Assembly (NCBI RefSeq): GCF_000761155.1
Contig: NZ_CP009533.1
Coordinates: 1,426,001-1,490,000, forward strand
Length of the DNA: 64,000 bases
Source of the DNA: Pseudomonas rhizosphaerae
Lineage (GTDB): Bacteria > Pseudomonadota > Gammaproteobacteria > Pseudomonadales > Pseudomonadaceae
Direction of reading: 5' to 3'
Below the pieces are notes generated by a model. The model was given only the letters and a program-made list of their open reading frames with translations. It was not told the origin of the DNA and searched no databases. Positions within the stretch are counted from its first letter, which is position 1. Every line of letters starts with the position of its first letter. The translations under genes were made by a program, and so were the position numbers. Shown here piece by piece: positions 26,618-36,993 of the stretch.

Positions 26618-26757
26618 TTGCAGATCCCGGATGCAGAACCCTGATGCAGAACCCTGATGCAGATCCCTGTGGGAGCGGGCTCTGCCCGAGAAAGCCACCC
26701 CGCGATCTGCCTCAAACACCGCGGCGCCCGGTTCGCGGCCCAAGACCGCTCCCACAC
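26618..26757. repeat. Short tandem repeat and type-B REP pair
   Basis: A 13-base unit ATGCAGAACCCTG is repeated almost perfectly about three times at 26618-26669. It leads directly into a type-B REP (CTGTGGGAGCGGGCTCTGCC, 26667-26692) and its inverted partner (26731-26757). The block fills the gap between the BASS gene and rdgC and holds no gene. Confidence 0.7.
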
Positions 26758-26783
26758 ATGAGGTGCAAAGCAGGTACTACCGA

Positions 26784-27704
26784 TCAAATCCCCTGTGGCA
26801 ACTCTTCGCCACCCAAGGCCTCGAACAGCACCGGCAGGAATTCGCCAAAGGTCAGCATCATCAGTGTGAAGCTGGCATCCAACTGACCCAATGCTTCCTC
26901 GCCACCGTCCTCTTCGGCCTGGTCCTGCAGCAGTTCCTCGAACTTCAAACGCTTGACCACCATCTTGTCATCCAGCACGAACGACAACTTGTCCTGCCAG
27001 GCCAACGACAGCTGGGTGACCTGCTTGCCGGTGCTCAAGTGCAGCTGGATTTCCTCGCTGGTCAGGTCCTGACGCTTGCAGCGCACAATGCCGCCGTCTT
27101 CATGGGTATCGCGCAGCTCGCATTCATCCAGCACATAAAAGTCGTCGGCGGCTTTCTGGGTCTTGACCCATTCGGTCATGGTCGCGGTCGGAGCAACCTT
27201 GACGGTCAATGGACGCACCGGCAGCGAGCCGATCACTTCGCGCAGGGTCGACAACAGGTCTTCGGCACGCTTGGGGCTGGCCGAGTTGACCAGGATCAGC
27301 CCTTGCTTGGGCGCAATGGCCGCAAAGGTCGACGAGCGACGGATGAAGGCGCGCGGCAGGAAGGCCTGGATGATCTCGTCCTTGATCTGGTCGCGTTCCT
27401 TTTTATAGACCTTGCGCATCTGCTCGGCTTCGATCTCTTCGACCTTCTCCTTGACCGCATCACGCACAACGCTGCCCGGCAGAATGCGTTCTTCCTTGCG
27501 TGCGGCGATCAGCATGAAGTCCTGGCTGACATGCACGAACGGCGCATCTTCGCCCTTGCCGAACGGCGCGACGAAACCGTAGGTGGTCAGTTCCTGGCTG
27601 GCACAGGGGCGCGCCGGTTTACTTGCCAGTGCGGTTTCCAAAGCCTCGGCGTCGAAAGGGATATCCTGGGTAAGACGATAGACAAGCAGGTTTTTGAACC
27701 ACAT
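26784..27704 (-). CDS. rdgC: Recombination-associated protein RdgC
   Basis: A 306-residue protein starting [20 protein letters not shown], the standard RdgC beginning, and close to the 303 residues of the E. coli protein. Central segments [26 protein letters not shown] and [12 protein letters not shown] are conserved. RdgC forms a ring-shaped dimer on DNA and limits RecA loading. The start at 27704 is preferred over an ATG twelve bases upstream. It is divergent from the tRNA pair. Confidence 0.94.
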   Translation of the reverse strand: MWFKNLLVYRLTQDIPFDAEALETALASKPARPCASQELTTYGFVAPFGKGEDAPFVHVSQDFMLIAARKEERILPGSVVRDAVKEKVEEIEAEQMRKVYKKERDQIKDEIIQAFLPRAFIRRSSTFAAIAPKQGLILVNSASPKRAEDLLSTLREVIGSLPVRPLTVKVAPTATMTEWVKTQKAADDFYVLDECELRDTHEDGGIVRCKRQDLTSEEIQLHLSTGKQVTQLSLAWQDKLSFVLDDKMVVKRLKFEELLQDQAEEDGGEEALGQLDASFTLMMLTFGEFLPVLFEALGGEELPQGI

Positions 27705-27814
27705 GGGGTGAAGCACTCCTCAACATTAGGAGGGCATTATTCTCCGTGTGCGGAGCTGACGCCATCCCTGTGCTAAGTGTTTGGAAGCGCTCGAAAATTT
27801 TTTTAAAAAAGTGC

Positions 27815-27843
27815 TTGCCAGAGTTAGGGTCGCTCCGTAGAAT
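27815..27843 (+). promoter_or_regulatory. Sigma-70 promoter of the tRNA operon
   Basis: TTGCCA (27815-27820) and TAGAAT (27838-27843) are spaced by 17 bases and followed by a GC-rich discriminator GCGCGCC. This is the expected structure for a stable-RNA promoter under stringent control. The first tRNA begins 23 bases after the -10 box. Confidence 0.8.
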
Positions 27844-27865
27844 GCGCGCCACACCGAGAGACAAA

Positions 27866-27941
27866 GGGTGATTAGCTCAGCCGGGAGAGCATCTGCCTTA
27901 CAAGCAGAGGGTCGGCGGTTCGATCCCGTCATCACCCACCA
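27866..27941 (+). tRNA. tRNA-Val (UAC)
   Basis: The 76-base cloverleaf has acceptor arms GGGTGAT and ATCACCC, discriminator A, and encoded CCA. The anticodon loop CTTACAA gives anticodon TAC at 27899-27901 between stems TCTGC and GCAGA. The T arm contains GTTCGATCC. Confidence 0.97.
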
Positions 27942-27960
27942 ATCTCTCTCAGTGTTACGC

Positions 27961-28037
27961 GCAGCGGTAGTTCAGTCGGTTAGAATACCGGCCTGTCACG
28001 CCGGGGGTCGCGGGTTCGAGTCCCGTCCGCTGCGCCA
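27961..28037 (+). tRNA. tRNA-Asp (GUC)
   Basis: A 77-base tRNA with acceptor GCAGCGG/CCGCTGC, discriminator G, and encoded CCA. The anticodon stem CCGGC/GCCGG encloses loop CTGTCAC, giving GTC at 27995-27997. It is 19 bases after tRNA-Val and shares its promoter and terminator. Confidence 0.97.
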
Positions 28038-28080
28038 TTAATTCCGCTTCAGAGCCCTTGAACTCTCTGAAGCACAAAAG

Positions 28081-28107
28081 AAGCGACCTTCGGGTCGCTT
28101 TTTTTGT
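28081..28107 (+). terminator. Rho-independent terminator of the tRNA operon
   Basis: AAGCGACC-TTCG-GGTCGCTT forms an eight-pair stem with a stable UUCG-type loop and is followed by a T run. Confidence 0.9.
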
Positions 28108-28118
28108 GCCTGCGATTC

Positions 28119-28296
28119 CTGTAGCCGCGGCGCAAGCCCCATGCACAGATGACGCGGCTCGCGCCCCTGCTACAGGGCCATGCAGATGAATCGATGACGC
28201 GGCTCGCGATGCTTGTAGCAGCGGCGCAAGCCGCGTCCGGAATCATCGCAATTGCCTGCGCGACCACACCCTGTGGGAGCGGGCTCTGCCCGCGAA
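28119..28296. repeat. Mixed REP block (both types)
   Basis: Two type-A pairs (about 28119-28175, degenerate, and 28194-28240) are followed by a type-B element CTGTGGGAGCGGGCTCTGCC at 28271-28296. The block sits between the tRNA terminator and the CBS gene and contains no gene. Confidence 0.8.
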
Positions 28297-28333
28297 GCAG
28301 TCGCTGCGGTGCATCAGCCTGGCCTCGGTCGGC

Positions 28334-28774
28334 TCACTCGCCTCTGATGTACTGCTGCAACTGCTCGATCAGGCGAGCCTGCTCGGCAATCGCTTCCTTG
28401 ACCAGGTCCCCGATGGAGAGCAGGCCCAGCAACTGTCCGTTGTCGACCACGGGCAAATGCCGCAGGCGACCTTCGGTCATCAAGGCCATGCAGTGATCGA
28501 TGTTCTGCTGGGGCGTCACTGTGATGACATGGGCACTCATGATTTCGCTGACCGGTGTGCCGATGGACGAGCGCCCCAGCAACACCATCTTGCGCGCGTA
28601 GTCGCGCTCGCTGACGATGCCCACCACGCGCCCGTCGAGCACCACGGGGAGGGCGCCAACGTTCATCTGCGCCATGAGCTTGAGGGCGTCCAGCACCATC
28701 TGCTGCGGCTCGATGGTATGAACCTGCTGGCTGTGCTGGACTTTACTCTTCAACAGTTCCGCGACGGTTTTCAT
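28334..28774 (-). CDS. CBS domain-pair protein
   Basis: A 146-residue stand-alone Bateman module. CBS1 is about residues 15-70 (QMNVGALPVVLDGRVVGIVS) and CBS2 about 78-133 (MTEGRLRHLPVVDNGQLLGL). Such proteins bind adenine nucleotides and act as sensors, but the partner is unknown. The C-terminal 20 residues form a charged helix. Confidence 0.9.
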   Translation of the reverse strand: MKTVAELLKSKVQHSQQVHTIEPQQMVLDALKLMAQMNVGALPVVLDGRVVGIVSERDYARKMVLLGRSSIGTPVSEIMSAHVITVTPQQNIDHCMALMTEGRLRHLPVVDNGQLLGLLSIGDLVKEAIAEQARLIEQLQQYIRGE

Positions 28775-28928
28775 GGGCGATGGCTCCAGAGAAAGCGAAA
28801 GTGGCGACAGCGCCCTCGTGGTCCGTGGCGCCAGGCCAATTAGTTCACGTTCGACACTGTCCGCTGTATCCCCAGAACGAACACCGCATGCCCAACCGCG
28901 TTATGCGGCCTTGCCATGCTCGATCGCC

Positions 28929-29360
28929 TCAGGCGACCTGGCACTGGCGGCAAACATGCTTGCCATCACGGTTGGCCCAGCCCAGTTCGGCAATGCGCGC
29001 TTCCGCGGCTGGCTTCTGTGCCTTGGTGCCAAGCTTGGCGTCTACCGCAAACTCGAAGTCCAGGACCTTGCCACAGCTGTCGCAATTGACTTTCCACTGG
29101 TGGATCGCCAGTTCCCCGAACACCGGACCAGTGGCGACCGCCACCCATTGGCCAGGCGGGTTGATCAGATGGCGGACCTTTTCCACCACCAGGCGCATGG
29201 ACAAGTCCTTGCTGCCCTTGAGGGTGACCAGCAAGGTGTCGCCGTTGTGGATCGAGCCGCCGTTGCCGGTGACCTGATAACGGCCAGGCATCAGCGCGCG
29301 GCACTCGATCAGGGTGTGCTGGGGGTTGAGCAAGCTGAAGCGGAAATCGTGTTCGACCAT
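28929..29360 (-). CDS. Conserved protein with C-terminal zinc-ribbon cysteines
   Basis: A 143-residue protein with a beta-rich first half and a Cys pair in VNCDSCGKVLDFEF matched by CRQC near the C-terminus, a possible zinc site. I do not recognise a named family. GGAGGACCC precedes the ATG at 29360. It lies immediately downstream of gacS on the same strand with only about 50 bases between them, so it may be cotranscribed. Confidence 0.65.
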   Translation of the reverse strand: MVEHDFRFSLLNPQHTLIECRALMPGRYQVTGNGGSIHNGDTLLVTLKGSKDLSMRLVVEKVRHLINPPGQWVAVATGPVFGELAIHQWKVNCDSCGKVLDFEFAVDAKLGTKAQKPAAEARIAELGWANRDGKHVCRQCQVA

Positions 29361-29410
29361 GGGTCCTCCAAATAGACCCGACATGCTAGCACGCCAGCCG
29401 TGGCCGGGCC

Positions 29411-32163
29411 TCAGGCCATCGCCCGGGCCTGCTCCTCGAGCCTGAGGATCGCTTCGTCCAGTTCGTCCAGTGCCGCCAGTGCGGCCGGGTCGTTCTGCTT
29501 GAGCAGGGTTTCACTGCGCAGGCACGCGGCGCGCAGCTGCGGTACGCCGCAATAGCGGGTGGCGCCGTGCAAGCGATGCACTCGTTCGATCATGGCGTTC
29601 TGGTCAGCGGTGATCCGTGCCAGCTGGATAGCTTCGCGGTCGGCCTGCAGCGAGGCCAGCAGCATCGCCAGCATGTCGGCAGCCAGGTCGGCCTTGCCAG
29701 CGGCCAGGCGTAGCCCCTCTGCGGCATCCAGTACCTGCAGGCTGTTGCTTTCCAGCGGCAGCTCCGCCGTCTTGTCCAGCCCTTGCGGGGCCAGGCCAGG
29801 CCTGTCCATTTCAGCACCACTTGCGCCAGCTGGCGTTCGCTGATGGGCTTGGTCAGGTAGTCGTCCATGCCGCTTTGCAGCAAGGCGCGCTTTTCATTGG
29901 CCATGGCGTGGGCGGTCAGCGCCACGATGGGCAGCGCAGCGCCAGTCTGGGCGCTTTCCCAGACGCGGATGCGCTCGGTGGTTTCACGGCCGTCCATCTC
30001 CGGCATTTGCACATCCATCAGCACCAGGTCCAGGCCACCTTCCTGCACCGCCTTGATCGCCGCCGCACCGTTGTCCACCGCGCGCACCTCGGCGCCCAGG
30101 TCTTCGAGCAGGGTCTGCACCAGCAGCAGGTTGGCCGGATTGTCGTCCACGCACAGCACCCGCGGCGCACGTTCGGCACTGCCCTCGGGGCTTTCGTAGC
30201 GCAACTGCTTGGGGTTGATCAGGTCGGCCAGGGCGCGGCGCAGCCGGCGTGTGCAGCTGGGCTTGGCCTGCAACTGCCGGTCGGCATTGGGTACGGCGGC
30301 ATGGAACAGTGCTTGCTCGGTGGTTGGGCACAGCACCAGCACCTGGCAGCCGCTCTGCTCGATCTCGCGAATCTGCACGGCCAGGCGTTCGGGCGATATC
30401 TCGTGGGCAGTAATGCCAAGCACTGCCAGGTCCAGCGGCTGGCCCGCCTGACGCGCGGCGTGTGTCGCCAGCACCAGCTTGTCCAGGGATTTGAAGTCGG
30501 TCACCTCCAGGCCGCAGTCTTCGAGCTGATGCTGCAGGGCTTGTCGGGCCAGTTCATGGCCGTCGACGATTGCGATGCGACGGCCCAGCAGGGGCGCCGA
30601 CGGCAGGTCCTCGGCATCGTCGCGCGCCTTGGGCAGGTTGAGGCTGATCCAGAATTCCGAACCCTCGCCCGGCGTGCTGTCGACGCCGATCTCGCCACCC
30701 ATCTGCTCGACCAGTCGCTTGGAGATCACCAGCCCCAGCCCCGTGCCACCGGGCTGGCGCGACAGCGAATTGTCGGCCTGGCTGAACGCCTGGAACAGTG
30801 CCCGCACGTCCTGGCTCGACAGGCCGATGCCGGTGTCCTGCACACTGATGCGCAGTTGCACGCTGTCTTCGCTTTCGTCTTCCATCATGGCGCGGGCAAC
30901 GATGGTGCCCTCGCGGGTGAACTTGATGGCGTTGCTGACCAGGTTGGTCAGGATCTGCTTGAGCCGCAGCGGGTCGCCGATCAGTGACAAGGGCGTATCG
31001 CGGTACACCAGGCTGACCAGCTCGAGCTGCTTGGCATGGGCGGCCGGCGCAAGAATGGTCAGGGTGTCCTGCAGCAGGTCACGCAGGTTGAACGGAATGT
31101 TGTCGAGCACCAGCTTGCCGGCTTCGATCTTAGAAAAGTCGAGAATCTCATTGATGATGCCCAGCAGGCTGTCCGCGGATTTTTCGATGGTGCCCAGGTA
31201 ATCCAGTTGGCGCGGGGTGAGCTCGCTTTTCTGCAGCAGATGGGTGAAACCGAGTATGCCGTTGAGCGGCGTCCTGATCTCGTGGCTCATGTTGGCGAGA
31301 AATTCGGACTTGATCCGGCTCGCTTCCAACGCTTCCTTGCGCGCCAGGTCCAGCTCGATGTTCTGGATCTCGATGGTCTCCAGGTTCTGCCGGACGTCTT
31401 CGGTGGCCTGGTCGATGCTGTGCTGCAGTTCTTCCTGGGCGTCTTGCAGGGTTTCGGCCATGCGATTGATGCCGGCCGCCAGGGCGTCCATTTCGTGGCT
31501 GCCCATGGCCGGGACGCGGCTTTCCAGGTTGCCGTCCTTGATCTGCGTGACCGTGTCCTTGATCTGCCGAATCGGCGCACTGATGCTGCGGCTCATGTGC
31601 GCCGCCAGCAGCGCGGTAATGCTCAGCCCGGTGAGAATCAGCAGCAGGCTGGCGAACAGGCTGCGGTAGCCGCGCAGCAACGTACCATCGTGGGACAGTT
31701 CCAGCTCGACCCAGCCCAGCAGGTGGTCGGCCTCCTCGGGCACCTCGTCGCTGGCCAGGTCGCGGTGGCGGCCGAACACCGGCATCAGGTAGCGGGTTGC
31801 GTCGAAGCCGCTGCGTTGCAGCGAATGGGTGCTGTTGCCGATGGGCACTGCGTTGAGCATCATCGGCCCGGCATGGGCGAGCAGGGTCCGGTCCGCGCCC
31901 AGGAAGGTCACCGAGCGCACGTCGGTCAGCTCCAGGGATTGCGCGGCGATGCGCTCCAGGCGCTCGCGGTCCTTGGCCACCAGTGCAGGTGCCGCCAACG
32001 GCGCCAGCTGTTCGGAGATCATGTCGCCACGCTGCAATAACTGTCGCTGCAGGTCGGACTGCTGCATCCAGGTGAAATAGCCACCCAGGATCAGCGCCAT
32101 GCAGGTGGCCGGGGTGAGCGCGAGTAACAACACGCGGCTCTTGATACCGAGTTTCTTCAACAC
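29411..32163 (-). pseudogene. gacS: gacS, hybrid sensor kinase, frameshifted before the Hpt domain
   Basis: The reading starts at GTG 32163 (VLKKLGIKSRVLLLAL). TM1 is about residues 11-31, the periplasmic part 32-168, TM2 169-190, HAMP to about 245, HisKA with H294 (NMSHEIRTPLNG), then the ATPase (NLVSNAIKF, DTGIGL, GGTGLGL). A degenerate receiver follows and then a receiver with D717 (LVLMDVQMPEMDG). After residue 789 (VVLKWTGL) the frame is lost and about 68 unrelated residues follow to a stop at 29590. The Hpt domain continues in another frame (LAPQGLDKTAELP to 29411), with the phosphorylated His in ERVHRLHGATRYCG. Adding one base near 29797 gives 917 residues and H863, matching family numbering as I recall it. 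GacS activates GacA and the Rsm small RNAs. Confidence 0.9.
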
Positions 32164-32342
32164 GCCGCAGGCGCCTTTCTGACTGAGCAATGCTGGGAAA
32201 ATACAGCGGGGCGGGACAATGCGCCAGTCGTATGCAAGCGCTTATGCTTTCGCGCTATAAGGTGCGCACTTTGCGTGATATGGGTATGCCGCGTTTGCCG
32301 GTATGATAGTCCACCCCCCGCAGTCTGGATTGCGAATACGCC

Positions 32343-33245
32343 ATGACCCCGCAGTACCTAACGATCGCCGACTGCGTCGGCAATACACCGCTGGTGCGCC
32401 TGCAGCGCCTGGCTGGCGAGACCAGCAACACCTTGCTGCTCAAGCTGGAAGGCAATAACCCGGCCGGTTCCGTGAAGGACCGCCCGGCGCTGTCGATGAT
32501 CGCGCGCGCCGAAGCGCGTGGCCAGATCCAGCCCGGCGATACCCTGATCGAAGCGACCTCCGGCAATACCGGCATCGCCCTGGCCATGGCGGCGGCGATC
32601 AAGGGCTACAAGATGATCCTGATCATGCCCGACAACTCCACCGCCGAACGCAAGGCGGCCATGGCCGCCTACGGCGCCGAGCTGATCCTGGTCAGCCGCG
32701 AGCAGGGCATGGAAGGCGCGCGGGACCTGGCCGAGCGCATGCAGAGCGAAGGGCGCGGCAAGCTCCTGGACCAGTTCGCCAATGGCGACAACCCCGAGGC
32801 GCACTACCGCAGCACCGGTCCCGAGATCTGGCAGCAGACCGCTGGCACCATCACTCATTTCGTCAGTTCCATGGGCACCACCGGCACCATCATGGGTACC
32901 TCGCGCTTCCTCAAGGAGCAGAACCCGGCAGTGCAGATCGTCGGCCTGCAACCCATGGAAGGCGCCTCCATTCCCGGCATTCGCCGCTGGCCAGAACAGT
33001 ACCTGCCGCGCATCTACCAGGCCGACCGGGTCGACCGGATCATCGACATGGCCCAGCACGAAGCCGAGGGCATGACTCGCCGGCTGGCACGTGAAGAAGG
33101 CATCTTCTGCGGCGTGTCTTCCGGTGGTGCGGTGGCGGGCATGCTGCGCCTGTCCCAGGAAGTGAGCCATGCGGTCATCGTCGCGATCATCTGCGACCGG
33201 GGCGACCGCTACCTGTCCAGCGGCATCTTCGACGCGCCCAACTGA
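32343..33245 (+). CDS. cysM: Cysteine synthase B
   Basis: A 300-residue PLP-dependent O-acetylserine sulfhydrylase. The PLP Lys is in [12 protein letters not shown], the substrate loop is [14 protein letters not shown], and phosphate binding is at [11 protein letters not shown]. Its length and the [11 protein letters not shown] context indicate the CysM rather than CysK type, which can also use thiosulfate. It is divergent from gacS, the classic pseudomonad arrangement, and its stop overlaps the rlmD start (TGATG). Confidence 0.94.
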   Translation: MTPQYLTIADCVGNTPLVRLQRLAGETSNTLLLKLEGNNPAGSVKDRPALSMIARAEARGQIQPGDTLIEATSGNTGIALAMAAAIKGYKMILIMPDNSTAERKAAMAAYGAELILVSREQGMEGARDLAERMQSEGRGKLLDQFANGDNPEAHYRSTGPEIWQQTAGTITHFVSSMGTTGTIMGTSRFLKEQNPAVQIVGLQPMEGASIPGIRRWPEQYLPRIYQADRVDRIIDMAQHEAEGMTRRLAREEGIFCGVSSGGAVAGMLRLSQEVSHAVIVAIICDRGDRYLSSGIFDAPN

Positions 33246-34636
33246 TGGCCAGAACCAAGCCTGGCCTGCGCTTCCAGCCGACAGGCGGCACCCGTGCGCC
33301 GCAGGTGCCGACCGGCAAGAAACAGCGCTTGCCGATCGAACGCCTGGCCAGCGACGGACGCGGCATCGCTTTCTTCGAAGGCCGTACCTGGTTCGTCAGT
33401 GGTGCCCTGGCCGGTGAGCAGGTCGAAGCCCGCGTGCTCAATGCCCACGGCAAGATCGTCGAAGCGCGCTGCGAACGCGTGCTGGTCGCCAGCGAGCTGC
33501 GTCGCCCGGCACCGTGTCCGCATTTCGGCATCTGTGGCGGCTGCAGTATTCAGCATCTGCCCCACGACCAGCAGTTGGCGCTCAAGCAGCGCTTGCTGGC
33601 CGAGCAGTTTTCCCGCGTGGCCGGCATCGAGCCGCAGGAATGGGCAGCTCCGTTGAGCGGTCCCGAACTGGGCTATCGCCGTCGGGCCCGCCTGGCCGTG
33701 CGCTGGGACCCCAAGGCGCGGCACCTGGCCGTGGGCTTTCGTGCCGCAGCCAGCCAGGACATCGTCGACATTACCCAGTGCCAGGTGCTGGTGCCTGCGC
33801 TGCAACCGGTCGTCGAACAGCTGCCGGCGCTGCTGCGCAGCTTTGCCAAACCGCAGGTGCTGGGCCATGTCGAGCTGTACGCCGGTACCGCACTGGCGTT
33901 GCTGGTTCGCCACACCGCCGCACTGGCCGATACTGACCTGGACGCGCTGCTGGCTTTTTGCGCAGGCTTGCACATGCAGCTGTGGCTGCACGGTGAAGAC
34001 GAGCCCGCACCCGTGCACGCCGGTGAATCGCTGGGGTTCGTCCTGGCGCCTTGGCATCTGCAGCTGGCCTACCGGCCTGGCGACTTCGTCCAGGTCAATG
34101 CGGCGGTCAACGACGCCATGATCGCGCAGGCGCTGGAATGGCTGGCGCCCAAGCCCGATGAACGGGTTCTGGACCTGTTCTGCGGGCTTGGCAACTTCGC
34201 CCTGCCGCTGGCCCAGCGCTCGCGCGAAGTGGTCGCGGTCGAGGGCGTCGCGGCCATGGTGCAGCGCGCCGCCGATAACGCTGCTGGTAACAATTTGCAT
34301 AACACTGGCTTTTTCCAGAGCGACCTGTCGCAGCCTCTGGACGCCGCCGAGTGGGCCCGCGAAGGTTTTTCTGCGGTACTCTTGGACCCACCTCGGGACG
34401 GCGCATTCGAGGTGGTGCGCACGATCCGCGCACTGGGTGCGCAGCGCTTGGTATATGTCTCCTGTAACCCGGCAACTTTGGCCCGCGACACGGTCGAATT
34501 GTTGAGGCAAGGCTACAGGCTAAAACGAGCCGGGATCCTCGACATGTTTCCGCAGACCGCGCATGTCGAGGCCATGGCGTTATTTGAAGCGGGCCAGGAT
34601 GGCCCGTCCAATCCGACTGGCGTGCGAAATGCCTGA
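33245..34636 (+). CDS. rlmD: 23S rRNA (uracil-1939-C5)-methyltransferase
   Basis: A 463-residue RlmD (formerly RumA). The N-terminal TRAM domain is followed by the iron-sulfur cysteines [15 protein letters not shown] with the fourth Cys in TQCQVLVPA. The SAM site is [16 protein letters not shown] and the catalytic Cys is in [12 protein letters not shown]. It methylates U1939 of 23S rRNA. It overlaps cysM by one base. Confidence 0.95.
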   Translation: MARTKPGLRFQPTGGTRAPQVPTGKKQRLPIERLASDGRGIAFFEGRTWFVSGALAGEQVEARVLNAHGKIVEARCERVLVASELRRPAPCPHFGICGGCSIQHLPHDQQLALKQRLLAEQFSRVAGIEPQEWAAPLSGPELGYRRRARLAVRWDPKARHLAVGFRAAASQDIVDITQCQVLVPALQPVVEQLPALLRSFAKPQVLGHVELYAGTALALLVRHTAALADTDLDALLAFCAGLHMQLWLHGEDEPAPVHAGESLGFVLAPWHLQLAYRPGDFVQVNAAVNDAMIAQALEWLAPKPDERVLDLFCGLGNFALPLAQRSREVVAVEGVAAMVQRAADNAAGNNLHNTGFFQSDLSQPLDAAEWAREGFSAVLLDPPRDGAFEVVRTIRALGAQRLVYVSCNPATLARDTVELLRQGYRLKRAGILDMFPQTAHVEAMALFEAGQDGPSNPTGVRNA

Positions 34637-34712
34637 TCGATGCCGGCCCAGCATCGGTCATAGCCAGCGACTGTTGATGCGCTTCGGCGTGTTGTAGGGA
34701 AAGGTAAGCAAC

Positions 34713-36956
34713 ATGGTACAGGTGAGAGCACACCAGCCGATCAATACGGACGGCAGTATCAATCTCGACGCGTGGCTGGATCATATCGTCAGCGTCGATC
34801 TGGTACTGGATCGAGGGGCCCTGAAGGAGGCCTGCGAGTTTGCCCAGGCCGCCGAGCTGCAGGGCAACCCGGCCCAGCATTCCTGGGCCGATGGCACTTC
34901 CTGTTTCCAGGCGGGCCTGGAAATCGCCGAAATCCTCGCCGACCTCAAGCTCGACCAGGATTCACTGATGGCCGCGGTTATGTACCGGGCCGTCCGCGAG
35001 GGCAAGGCCAGCCTGGAAGAGGTGGGCCGGCGCTTCGGCAGTACCGTGTCCAAGCTCATCGACGGCGTGCTGCGCATGGCCGCCATCAGCGCCAGTCTCA
35101 GCCCGCGCCAGTCCATGGTGCTGGGCTCCCAGGTGCAGGTCGAGAACCTGCGCAAGATGCTCGTGGCCATGGTCGACGATGTTCGCGTCGCATTGATCAA
35201 GCTGGCCGAGCGCACTTGTGCGATCCGCGCGGTGAAAAGTGCCGACGACGAAAAACGCAACCGCGTTGCTCGCGAGGTGTTCGACATCTACGCGCCGCTG
35301 GCGCATCGGCTGGGCATCGGCCACATCAAGTGGGAACTCGAAGACCTCTCGTTTCGCTACCTGGAACCCGATCAATACAAGCAGATCGCCAAGCTGCTGC
35401 ACGAACGCCGGCTGGACCGCGAGCGTTTCATCACCGAGGTGATGAGCCAGCTGCACAACGAGCTGCTCGAGACCGGGGTCAAGGCCGACATCAGCGGGCG
35501 GGCGAAACACATTTATTCCATCTGGCGCAAGATGCAGCGCAAGGGCCTGGAATTCAGCCAGATCTACGACGTGCGCGCGGTGCGCGTGCTGGTCCCGGAA
35601 ATGCGCGATTGCTACACCGCGCTGGGTATCGTCCACACGTTGTGGCGGCACATTCCCAAGGAGTTCGACGACTACATCGCCAACCCCAAGGAAAACGGCT
35701 ATCGCTCGCTGCACACGGCGGTGATCGGTCCGGAGGGCAAGGTGCTGGAAGTGCAGATCCGCACCCACGCCATGCACGAGGAAGCCGAGCTGGGCGTTTG
35801 CGCGCATTGGCGTTACAAGGGCACCGACGTCAAGTCCACTTCCAACCAGTACGAAGAAAAGATCTCCTGGCTGCGCCAGGTGCTGGAATGGCATGAGGAA
35901 CTGGGCGATATCGGCGGCCTGGCCGACCAGTTGCGGGTCGACATCGAGCCCGACCGGGTCTACGTGTTCACCCCCGACGGCCACGCCATCGACCTGCCCA
36001 AGGGCGCAACCCCGCTGGACTTCGCCTACCGCGTGCACACCGAGATCGGCCACAACTGCCGCGGCGCGAAGATCAACGGCCGTATCGTCCCGCTCAACTA
36101 CAGCCTGAACACCGGCGAGCAGGTCGAGATCATCACCAGCAAGCACGGCACGCCCAGCCGCGACTGGCTCAACTCCAACCTCGGCTACGTCACCACCTCC
36201 CGGGCGCGGGCAAAGATCGTCCACTGGTTCAAACTGCAGGCGCGCGACCAGAACGTTGCGGCCGGTAAGTCGCTGCTCGAGCGCGAGCTCAGCCGCCTGG
36301 GACTGCCGCAGGTCGATTTCGACCAGCTCGCCGAAAAAGCCAACCACAAGGGCGCCGAAGACATGTTCGCCGCCCTGGGCGCAGGCGATCTGCGCCTGGC
36401 GCACCTGGTCAACTCGGCGCAGCAACTGGTCGAGCCCGAGCGCGGCAACGAGCCGGTGGAGCTGGTCACGCGCAAGGCCACCGGCTACAAGCCCGGCAAG
36501 CGCGGCGATATCCAGATCCAGGGCGTGGGCAACCTGATGACGCAGATGGCCGGCTGCTGCCAGCCGCTGCCGGGCGACGCCATCGTCGGCTACATCACTC
36601 AAGGGCGCGGGGTGAGCATTCACCGCCAGGACTGCGCGTCGGTGCTGCAGCTTGGCGGTCGCGAGCCGGAACGCATCATCCAGGTCAGCTGGGGGCCGGT
36701 GCCGGTGCTGACCTATCCGGTCGACATCATCATCCGTGCCTACGACCGCTCGGGCCTGCTGCGCGACGTCTCGCAGATCTTGCTCAACGAGCGGATCAAC
36801 GTGCTGGCGGTCAATACCCGCTCGAACAAGGAAGACAACACCGCGCTGATGTCGCTGACCATTGAGATCCCTGGCCTGGATGCCCTTGGGCGTCTGCTGG
36901 GCAGGATTTCGCAGTTGCCGAACATCATCGAGACACGGCGTAACCGCACGCCGTGA
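34713..36956 (+). CDS. relA: (p)ppGpp synthetase RelA
   Basis: A 747-residue RelA. The N-terminal HD-like domain lacks the intact HD pair, consistent with loss of hydrolase activity. The synthetase domain (about residues 240-365) carries KEFDDYIANPKENGYRSLHT, where EFDD is the acidic motif of monofunctional RelA. TGS is at about 410-470 (RVYVFTPDGHAIDLPKG), then a helical/zinc-finger region with MAGCCQPLPGD, and ACT at the end. It makes the stringent-response alarmone on starved ribosomes. AGGGAAAGG precedes the ATG. Confidence 0.95.
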   Translation: MVQVRAHQPINTDGSINLDAWLDHIVSVDLVLDRGALKEACEFAQAAELQGNPAQHSWADGTSCFQAGLEIAEILADLKLDQDSLMAAVMYRAVREGKASLEEVGRRFGSTVSKLIDGVLRMAAISASLSPRQSMVLGSQVQVENLRKMLVAMVDDVRVALIKLAERTCAIRAVKSADDEKRNRVAREVFDIYAPLAHRLGIGHIKWELEDLSFRYLEPDQYKQIAKLLHERRLDRERFITEVMSQLHNELLETGVKADISGRAKHIYSIWRKMQRKGLEFSQIYDVRAVRVLVPEMRDCYTALGIVHTLWRHIPKEFDDYIANPKENGYRSLHTAVIGPEGKVLEVQIRTHAMHEEAELGVCAHWRYKGTDVKSTSNQYEEKISWLRQVLEWHEELGDIGGLADQLRVDIEPDRVYVFTPDGHAIDLPKGATPLDFAYRVHTEIGHNCRGAKINGRIVPLNYSLNTGEQVEIITSKHGTPSRDWLNSNLGYVTTSRARAKIVHWFKLQARDQNVAAGKSLLERELSRLGLPQVDFDQLAEKANHKGAEDMFAALGAGDLRLAHLVNSAQQLVEPERGNEPVELVTRKATGYKPGKRGDIQIQGVGNLMTQMAGCCQPLPGDAIVGYITQGRGVSIHRQDCASVLQLGGREPERIIQVSWGPVPVLTYPVDIIIRAYDRSGLLRDVSQILLNERINVLAVNTRSNKEDNTALMSLTIEIPGLDALGRLLGRISQLPNIIETRRNRTP

Positions 36957-36993
36957 GTTCGCGGATCCCGACACTTCTGCAAAGAGCCTGAGC

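Noticed and set aside
29590..29809. Programmed ribosomal frameshift in gacS
   Set aside because: No slippery heptamer is seen at the junction, and intact gacS genes of the family are single frames; mutation or sequencing error is simpler.
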